Source: Orthonyx spaldingii (lineage: Eukaryota > Chordata > Aves > Passeriformes > Orthonychidae). Taken from it: 64,000 nucleotides of DNA. The position numbers were made by a program, and so were the translations under genes. Positions 55,946-64,000 of the stretch are shown piece after piece. The stretch is taken from positions 375,417 to 439,416 of the forward strand of contig VZTJ01000075.1 of the NCBI GenBank assembly GCA_013397795.1, given 5' to 3'. The notes under the pieces are model-generated. The model saw only the letters and a program-made list of their open reading frames with translations, searched no databases and was not told where the DNA came from. Each line of letters opens with the position of its first letter. The first letter of the stretch is position 1.

Positions 55946-58888
55946 AAGAATTTTCAGCCCAAGGACAGCATGAGCACAGGCTAGAGGTGTTTTCCAAGGA
56001 TGGGGGAGCTGTTCACAAACCCTGGTCTTTGCTACATGTAGGGCCTGGATTTCAGACTTACAGCCTCAGTCATTCTGAGAAAATTGTGCTGTGGTGGGAT
56101 AAGATGGGTCTGAGGCTGCAGGGGTGAGAGGTTAAACAGCTCTTGAACCAGACACAAGCTGAAAGAACTGCTGCCAGGTTAACTCCTAGAAAAACCAGCC
56201 TCAGCCCAAAGGGCTGAGCATAAATTGGTCTGTAAGCTAAACCAAGCGCTGACGCAGCCTTTGCCGGAGCAGCGCTCCCAGCCCTGCTCTAACCCAGGGC
56301 CAGGCTGGCATCCCCTGTGACTGGCACTGCCATCACATCGCTTGTTACCCACCCCATTTGTCCTCCCTTCCCCCACTTTTCACTTCAAGGGACAAGACCT
56401 GCAGCAGCACAGCCTGCAGAGCCCTGCTTCGATCTGTCTCCCGTTGGAGCATCCTCCTCTGAGGGCTGGCTCGTGCTCCTGGACAGAAAGCACCGCCTCC
56501 TTGGGCTCTTACAAGGAAACAGCATGAGAGAATTGTCTAGTTCAGACTTTTTGGCAGGCTTTCTATACTCTGCATTACAGTGTATATTTCTAGACAATGT
56601 CTTTGCCCTTTTGTGGTCATTTCAGAACAAACTGAGCTGCCCCCCTCAATATTTTGGTTCTTCTGCAAACTTGCGATGCCTTAGACCAAACAGAGGTTTG
56701 GAGCGAAACAAACTTTGTTGGAATTATTTTAACATATGAGCAATAAACACTCCCCTTCTCTTGCTGCTTTGCTACTAACTCACATCACAGTTACTCCAGG
56801 ATTTTGCTACAGGAAAACACATTTCATCATCAGACACAACAAATGGGATGCACAACCACAGTCATGGCTGTTACCTTTCTTTATGGGAGCTCTGCATCTG
56901 TCCCATGCTTGGGTCTTAAACACTTGAGCTGTACAAAAATGTCTTTACTGAAATATGAAACCAAATGAGACTGACCCAGACTGGGATTTGGTTTTACATG
57001 GGAAAGTCAGGCAAAGTTCATCTAGAGAGTTGTGAAGGTTCATGAACCTTGTGAGTGAGCAAAGGTCCAGTTCTGAACAAGCCTAGACAAACCTTTTCCG
57101 GAAATTTTAAACAACTGTGCATTTGGGAACAGAGATCCTTTAAAATAGATACTTTTGATAGGAAATCCATTGGAGTGAAACCTGGTGGCTTCAACAATGC
57201 TTAGCATTAATATGTTGAATGAACTGCAAGTTCAAGCTGACACAGAGGCTGAGAAGTGTTAAATGAGTGGGAATGAACCACAAACTCCTCATTTCTGGGG
57301 CTCCAATTAAAAATGTGTCATTTACAGCTCTAGAGTTAAGAAAAGGTGTATTTTGCTTTATTGTATACCTGCACTATGTCTGAAATATGGATGTCTCTAC
57401 CTGGGACCTTCACATATTCAAAGCATCTCCTCTTTTTCTCCTGAAAAGTCTTTCAGGAATAATTTTTTACCATAAAATACCAGTCTGCCCTTTCTGTACC
57501 TCCTTTTGGCCATGCTCAGCAAAATACATCACAAACATTGATGCAACATAACTGAGGGTTTTCCCTAAGCACTACTGCTAACAGCTGAAAATCACAAATA
57601 TTTCTGGGGAACACATCCTTAGAGACAGGTCCTCTGACTATCAGTATTATGATACCATGAAATAGAACCTGGGAAGTCACCGACGTAACAGAGTTTCCCT
57701 GAGGCAAAGAAATATTCCAGCAACTTGACAACAGTTGGGAATTTTGCTTTAGGTCACGACTCCAGCTTTTTTTCCCAGATTTGGCCAGAAGAAATGGAAA
57801 AAGATTTACAGTACAGCTAAAGGCCAGACACCAAATCTCTTGACTTATCATCTGGTATCTAATCTTTAAATTAGAAAGGAACTGAAGCCATGGCTTCAGA
57901 CGTTACTACTACCGGGTTCCTAAAGCGGGGGGGGAAAAATACAATAATGTAGTTTTTAAAAGCCAGATGGGTAATCCATAGTGTTATTAACATGTGGAAC
58001 ACCAGCTGGTCTCCAAGGGGCTCTGCTGTCCCTTTCTCTGGGGTCTGGGCAGCAGTGGTGGTGCACAGATCTGAGCTCCAAACGGGAGGCACAGTGGTGG
58101 TCCTGGCCTCATGACTGGCAGCAGCAGAGGGAAGTGGGTGCCAGGGGCTGGAGCTCTTTCGGTGATGAACTTACTTTTGATACCCCTGGCTCCTGCCCCA
58201 CCTGACACACTCACTCCAGAGATGAGTGGAGATGGGCAGGGCAGAGCAGGGAGCTCGTCTGGCAGCTTAAAAACAGAAAGAAGGAAAACTTCACAGCCAG
58301 GTTTTTGTTGTTGTTTTTGTTTTTGTTTTTTTTTTGTTTTGTTTTTTTTTTTCAACAGTAAGAAATGACCTTCATTCTCCCCTAATAAAACTCTCCAGCC
58401 ATCCTGTGATGGGCAAAGGAATAAGCATTAAGAGACAGAATGGTGGTGCACGTGCCATCACTGCTGTGTGCACTCCGCTGCCAGAGCACACATAATAAAG
58501 CTTAATTTCCTGGTGCCATGCCCTGACTGGAGTACACTGCCCAGATCCTCCTCTTGCTCTCAGCTGAGAGCCAAGTCATCCTATAGGATTATTTTGCTAA
58601 GAGCAAAGCTATTTGATCTGAAGAGATTTAGCACCAGATTATGGCCACAGCTTTTTCCGGATCAGTGGCAGCAGAGGAAGAGGGCAGGGGTTGTCTGGTG
58701 ATTTGAGTCGGATCCTGGAGCTTGGGAGAGCCAGGTTCAGCCCTTTCAGCAAACTTCCCACATATCTGGAGATAAGATACCTTCTCCTGCTGTTTGCACA
58801 CTGAACCTCACACCTCTCCTCTGCCATAGGGGAAAGCAGGTTTTGATAGAGCTGCTGACTTGGGGAGAATTCCTGGTTTTCATTCCTC
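55946..58888. other. Intergenic; nothing recognised
   Basis: No exon or clear transposon. It contains the T-rich repeat at 58.3 kb. Confidence 0.5.
58300..58353. repeat. T-rich (GTTTT)n simple repeat
   Basis: Imperfect GTTGTTTTTG/TTTTTTTTT low-complexity tract of about 50 bp ending in TTTCAACAG. Confidence 0.85.
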
Positions 58889-58943
58889 ATAGTATCACAG
58901 AATCCTTTGGGTGGGAAGGGACCTTAAAGCTCATCTCTCATCT
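58889..58943 (-). mobile_element. CR1 3' terminus, probably one half of a split copy
   Basis: AGTATCACAGAATCCTTTGG and GGGAAGGGACCTTAAAGCTC are the 3' end of CR1, interrupted after CTCATC. The expected continuation resumes at about 59400. Confidence 0.75.
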
Positions 58944-59399
58944 CATTCTGAAAGGATTTTTTGCTATTTCTTTTTATACCTTTTACACAGTTCTGTGTAT
59001 CCACAAGTATTAGCATGCATACTTTTACTTCTCTGAGGCTGATAACTCAGCATAGCTCCAAGGTCCTGTAGAGCCAGGAGACCAAACATTCTACTGTCTT
59101 GAGGAGCCACGGCTCCCCTTGGTAAAACATGTTCTGTAAATTTATTGCCCCCCCCGGGGAAGATTAGGTCTATAAGTTGTGTGCTTGGGAAGAAGAGGAA
59201 GAAGAAAAAGAAGAGAAGAAGAGAGAAAGAAGAAAAAGAGGAGAAAGAGCATGCATGCATGGTGAGCATCGCGATGTTTTTCCACCTCGGCGACGTGATG
59301 TATCAGAACAGGATCCTGTTAAAATACTGAGGTAAACGACCCTCGACCCTCTAACCTCCAATCGTGTCTAGTTTTCATTCCTGAGGCCAGGAAAAAAGG
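58944..59399. other. Insertion of about 455 bp between two halves of a CR1, of unknown type
   Basis: This block contains a C8 run, a TATA-like CTATAAGTTG, a purine tract of GAAGAAGAGG repeats (about 59188-59250), an ATGCATGCATG palindrome and a CpG-rich end (8 CpG in 59263-59370) unlike its surroundings. Only a 4-bp word, CATC, is shared by the two edges. It could be LTR-derived, but no clear TG...CA ends were found. Confidence 0.4.
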
Positions 59400-59502
59400 C
59401 ATCAATTCCAAGCCCTGCCATGGAGAGGGACACCTTCCACTAGACCAGGTTGCTCCAAGCCCTGTCCAAATTAACCTTGAACACTTCCAGGGATGGGGCA
59501 AA
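59400..59502 (-). mobile_element. CR1 fragment, probably the other half of the split copy
   Basis: CATCAATTCCAAGCCCTGCC, GAGGGACACCTTCCACTAGAC and AACACTTCCAGGGATGGGG resume the CR1 at about the point where the fragment ending at 58943 stops. Confidence 0.75.
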
Positions 59503-60117
59503 TTGCTGTCCTTTGTTTAATGAATTCTTTAATGACGATAGTACTCTCCATGACTCCTTAAATTACATCTCTTTTTTTTTTGCACATAAATATTCCCTTT
59601 ATATACAGACAACTTTAATTTGCTTAGGGAATGGGAATAGTCTTATAAATTCCATAGTGCCAGCTTCCCAAACCAGCCAGTTCCAGCCAGGGTGGTTTAT
59701 TACAACATCCTTTGGACTCTCACACTGTTGGAAAGTGTTACCTGAGTATTTCTTGTGAAACACGTGACTGGATGTGTCTAAAAGAGATTTGTACAGATGG
59801 GTGCACACATAGACAGGTTCTGCTCCTGAAAGCATGCTGTGACAACTCCTTCCTTATAAGAAATGAGTGTTGTTACCACAGAACTGCTCTTCTGCCACAC
59901 CTGCAGCTCTGCAGGGAAGAATGTTTGTCTCAGGGCTCTCAGTTGGGTTGGCACCAACAAAACCATCACTGGTATCACCATAAAGACTTTCTGTAGAAAG
60001 TACAAACCATTTTATAAAGAAAAGATCTTTTCAGAATTTCAGATTAGCTCTACAGTGAGGGTAATGAGAGGTATGACACATCCCTTCTACCCCATTGGCT
60101 GGAATTGCACCTGGAGT
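59503..60117. other. Intergenic; nothing recognised
   Basis: Unique-looking sequence between the split CR1 and the pentanucleotide array; no supported gene. Confidence 0.5.
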
Positions 60118-60234
60118 CCCCATCCCANNNNNNNNNNNNNNNNNNNNNNNNNNNNNNNNNNNCCATCCCATCCCATCCCATCCCATCCCATCCCATCCCA
60201 TCCCATCCCATCCCATCCCATCCCATCCCATCCC
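60118..60234. repeat. (CCCAT)n pentanucleotide array interrupted by an assembly gap
   Basis: About 14 perfect CCCAT units are visible after the gap (60163-60234) and one or two before it. The minus strand is (GGGAT)n, regular GGG runs every 5 bases. The true length is unknown because of the gap. Confidence 0.95.
60128..60162. other. 35-N assembly gap inside the pentanucleotide array
   Basis: Thirty-five N, the same length as the gap at 7876-7910, lie within a tandem repeat. This suggests unresolved repeat length. Confidence 0.95.
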
Positions 60235-62682
60235 CCTCCATTTCCCCAGTCAGTCTCTATTTCACACACCAAAGCCACAACATTTGGAATGCTATGCACC
60301 TGGAGCAAGCTGCAACTCCAAAAACAGCAAGAGAAACCATAATCATAAGTCTCATAACCCAAAGCAGCCATCACAGGATGCTTTGAGTCTCTTCCAACTT
60401 CATAAAAAAATGGCCAAACCTCCTTTGATTGCTATGAGAGCAGGTTTTAGCGCTTTCTGAACCAATTAAATACTTCCTTCTCCAGGGCCTTGCCTTAGGG
60501 TTAATTCTTTGCAAAATACTGACAAAACCATATCCCTCTGAGGACAAGAATGCACTGGGTAAGTTGTTGCCAAACCTGCTTTAATTTTGGTGTGTGGTGA
60601 ACTGTTAAGCACCAACAGGGCCCGTCACATGCCAGGGTACACATCTAACATGTCAAGCCCTGTGGCAGAGGGACAGAAAGCTTCACATCAGCTGGTGGGG
60701 GACTCTTTGAATCTGCAGCCTGGTACAACCCATGGACCAGCTCTGGGTCAGTCACCCTGCAGGGTTTTGTGGGCCTCACTTTAGAAACCACAGGACTACA
60801 TCAGAAAAATAACATAGTAATGTTACTAAGACTGGAAAAGAAAAAGAGTTAATTTAAATAAAACATCATGGAATATAAATATAATTATGATTTTACCAAC
60901 TGTGTCTCCTCTTACACAGCCCTAGCAGTTACTGGAAATACTGATTAACTTGAAAATACAAAACAACTGCTCTTAGAATTGGATACAGTAGTGAATCTTC
61001 CTTCCCAGCTCCATGACGAATTCTTGGATGGCTAAACAAGAAATCAGCACTGGGCACTGTGCACATGCTATAGGTATGCATTACTAACGGGCAGAAACAA
61101 AATCATGGAGTTGATTGTAAGCCTTGATTAAAGGCACTGCATTAATTCCATGGATTTGCTAATAGCTTGGGCCAAATGATTAAATTTTTACTGCTACTTC
61201 TGGATCAGATGTTTATATTTCACTTACAAGTTAGCTTCACTGATGTAAAAATAACCCCAGGCCTCTGTAAGAGCAGAGCTGAAGGGCTGGCCAGGGGGGA
61301 CTCTCACAGGGTTTGACAACTTGAGAAATTTGGCACATGGGCTCCTGAGACATGTAAGGAGGCAGAGGCTGGTGGTGCTGATCCTCCACTGGCCCTTGGG
61401 AAAAGGTGGAGCTGGAAAGGGGGGTGCAGAGGCCACCACGGCGGCGCTCCCTGTCCCCTCTGCTGCACAAGTCATGACCTCTTTAGACTACAGGCAACAC
61501 CGTATTGTGGGTATCGTGTTGCTTCAAACTGGATGCTGAAGCTTCTAGCTGAGGCAATTTATTACTTTTCACAGAGGAAATGAGTACAAATTTGGCTGGG
61601 GACATAAATAAATATGAGATCATTTACTCAGTGCTGACTTAAGTGATGAATGGTTTGCGTTTAACTGTTTCCATCGCACGTTGTCCAAATTCTGGAAGCA
61701 GCGTCCTTCTTCTGGGATCAACAGGAGCTGTAGGTGCTCTGCTCCTCAAAACACCCACATTTCTCAGAGCCAAAATAAGCACCAGGCACTTCTCAACTCT
61801 CTCTTTCAGGATTTTGTGTTTGCAGCATCTGTTACTAGAAAATCAAACTGATCTTTGTTAAAACCATGAGACATCATGACTTGTCCTTTCCAAATTTCCA
61901 TCTAGGCAATTTGTCACACTTATACTCAAATGTTCACCAAGTCTAAGTGTTTTGCACCAGATCTTTCTTTGTGTATATATATGTATTGAACGAAAGCTTT
62001 ACAAGTAACAGTTGGTAGGACAAATGACACTGTGATTTCCAGTGTTTGAGATTCTGATTATTCAAAGTTTCATCACAGTACCCAGATGCCAATATTCAGC
62101 CTCATTATGGAGTCCTGGCTGAAAGGATCTGACTTTGGGGGCATGATAATAAAAAGCAGAATACAGCTATAAATCAGAGTTTGCAGAGTACCCAATTAGC
62201 ACTGCAAGCACAAAGTTTGGTTTCTACCATCAAAGCACTCTGAGAACAGTAGAAGTCTGCACTGAAGTAGTTTGTGCTGTCAGATGGAGGGAAGATGTGG
62301 ATGGTTTGTGGGGAGAAGGGAGGCTTGGAGCTCCCACAAATTTGCTTTAACATAAATCTGTGCAGTGTCCTTCATGCCCCTGAAGACACATAGCCAACAA
62401 CCTTTGGAGCTAATGGCACAGGCCATGAAGGGAAAATTTCCAGGCCAAAGGACTGTGACTGCCTCAATAGCTGCAGTAATGATATAAGCTGGAGGAAATG
62501 TGCTGGTTCAAAAGCTGTGGGCTTCTGTGTTCTTAAGGTGAGATAAATCATGGAATCAACCTCTGCAAGAGCATCTTGGGCTTTTGAGTGCCTCACTTGA
62601 AGCTTCAGTTCATCAAGTCATGTACTAAAGACCTGTGGAAGGCAGACTGGGGCTCAGTGGAGTGTTTTAAAGCTCCTTTGTA

Positions 62683-62790
62683 GAATCATAGGATGGTTTG
62701 TGTTGGAAGAGAACTTAAAGGTCATCTAGTTCCAACCCTCTGCTCCAGACAGTTCCTGTGGCCCTGGCCAGGGATATTTTCATGGGAATG
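62683..62790 (-). mobile_element. CR1 LINE 3' terminus fragment
   Basis: It begins TAGAATCATAGGATGGTTTG, then GTTGGAAGAGAACTTAAAGG and TCATCTAGTTCCAACCCTCT. Only about 100 bp is recognisable before it diverges. Confidence 0.8.
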
Positions 62791-63916
62791 CCACCTGCCT
62801 CAGGTCCTATGCATCACGAACTTAAAATAGAGAAGTTTTCACTCTTGATCCAGGTCTTGGTGAACCTGTCCTGAATTTCTAAGAATAATTCACACGTACT
62901 CTGACAGCAGCTAAGGGAGTCACAGATTATTCTTGTGTTCATCTGCAGCCTTTGTGTTCCACCAGCCTTTGAGAACTGATGTCCCCAGAGAAAACTCAGG
63001 TAAAGCAGGCCAAGCAGAACATCATACCTTGTTATCCCGTGGGGCTCTCCTGAGATTGTCCCGTTCTGCATTGTGTTTCTTTAGCCCTGACTGCAGCCAA
63101 CTTGATTAACCCACCAAGAGCTATGAGCTGTCTCCCCTGGTGTTGTAGGGCCATTGGGCTCTGGAGCGTAATGTGTTCCTTGCAAATGGATCTCCGTGCA
63201 CACAGGCTTGGGAAGAAAAACACAGCAGCCATGGTTGCCTCCATCCTCCTAATGCCTGTCCATACTCAGGTCTTAAAAAAAAAAAAAAGTTGTTGTTATA
63301 AGCACCTTGCTGCCAACAAATCCTTTCTCATACATCCTTTTAGTGCATGTGCCTTCCCTCCAGCAATGCCAAATGGAAGGAGTAAGGTTTCAGGCTCCAT
63401 ATCAAGAAATTCCTGTTTTCAAAAGGCCAGACACAACAGCTGGGAAATTTTTGGTTGTTGCTGCCTTGTGTCAGCTCTTGCCCATTCCTGGAGTGGGGTG
63501 TAATTTCTGAAGCCTAGCAGCATTTGAAGCAGGCTGAGCAATCTTTGAATAATATCTTGGCTGACATTTCCCAGAGGCAGGAGTGTGTGTACTAACACAG
63601 AGCTATATGTGTGTTTTATAGCTGTCTATATACACACAGGCCCGGGGGAGGAAAGGGGGGTAGCTCAGCATGTCTGGCTTTCAAAATGCTGATTCAGGAG
63701 ACTGGAAGCTGCCCCCAAGTTGCTGTTCTACGAGACCTTGCCCGGTTTTCATCCAAAATGAGTCTAGGGGAGCTGTGATGTCTGTTTAGGGTGAGGGTGC
63801 AGCCCCAAAAGCAGTGACTGCCAGCAGCACTGCTGGGCTGTAATGATGTACAGCTTTGTTTTTGTGGTATTCACATTCCCAATGCTCCCCCTGCCTTTCC
63901 CCCTCTCAGGGAGCTG

Positions 63917-63950
63917 TCTCCTCCTCCTCCTCCTCCTCACACACACACCG
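63917..63950. repeat. (TCC)n followed by short (CA)n
   Basis: Six to seven TCC units run into CACACACACAC near the end of the window. Confidence 0.85.
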
Positions 63951-64000
63951 AGCGCCTGTGGGGACACACATTTGCATGGGCAGCAGCAGTGGAAACCAGT

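Larger units (their letters stand above)
60235..64000. other. Intergenic; one CR1 terminus, otherwise nothing recognised
   Basis: The region is AT-rich with short TATATA/CACACA tracts near 61.97 and 63.6 kb and an A15 run near 63.27 kb. No supported exon. Confidence 0.5.

Noticed and set aside
60118..60234. Regularly repeated units resembling a repeat array such as CRISPR
   Set aside because: The unit is a 5-bp microsatellite with no spacers, in a vertebrate genome.
22556..64000. Search for tRNA, rRNA or other recognisable RNA genes
   Set aside because: No tRNA A/B-box pair with a cloverleaf or other known RNA pattern was recognised by eye. A covariance-model scan would be needed to exclude them formally.

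Overview
The window is vertebrate nuclear DNA and almost certainly avian. It has spliced genes with GT-AG introns, CpG islands at two 5' ends, and many 5'-truncated CR1 LINE fragments of the type typical of birds (diagnostic runs such as CAGAATGGTTTGGGTTGGAA and GGGACACCTTCCACTA). Nothing bacterial or plasmid-like is present. The species cannot be named from the sequence alone.

Left end (about 1-4.2 kb, minus strand): a complete six-coding-exon gene for a 272-residue class I SAM-dependent methyltransferase of the methyltransferase-11 type. I rebuilt it exon by exon; all phases match. Its CpG island lies at about 3.4-4.2 kb, with a candidate non-coding first exon.

Middle (about 7.4-22.6 kb, plus strand): a complete five-exon MREG (melanoregulin) gene encoding 210 residues. 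It has a CpG-island promoter containing a 35-N assembly gap, a degenerate minisatellite just upstream, introns of about 3.3, 7.6, 1.6 and 0.34 kb, and a 3'UTR of about 1.1 kb ending near an AATAAA. The two genes are head to head, with about 3.2 kb between their GC-rich 5' regions.

Right part (about 22.6-64 kb): no protein-coding exon could be supported. It holds CR1 fragments, microsatellites, a probable solo LTR (51.3-52.0 kb), a CR1 apparently split by a CpG-rich insertion (58.9-59.5 kb), an orphan CpG-rich patch at 31.15-31.48 kb, and a pentanucleotide array around a second 35-N gap. This fits the gene-poor interval that lies next to MREG on the FN1 side in other vertebrates (synteny recalled, not tested).

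The two genes have no evident functional link. MREG acts on melanosomes and lysosomes; the methyltransferase is probably a soluble small-molecule enzyme of unknown substrate. I found no convincing new multi-gene system. The best leads are regulatory or structural: the orphan CpG patch, an intronic CpG patch with a perfect hairpin, an E-box in the MREG-proximal minisatellite, and the nested or recent transposon events.
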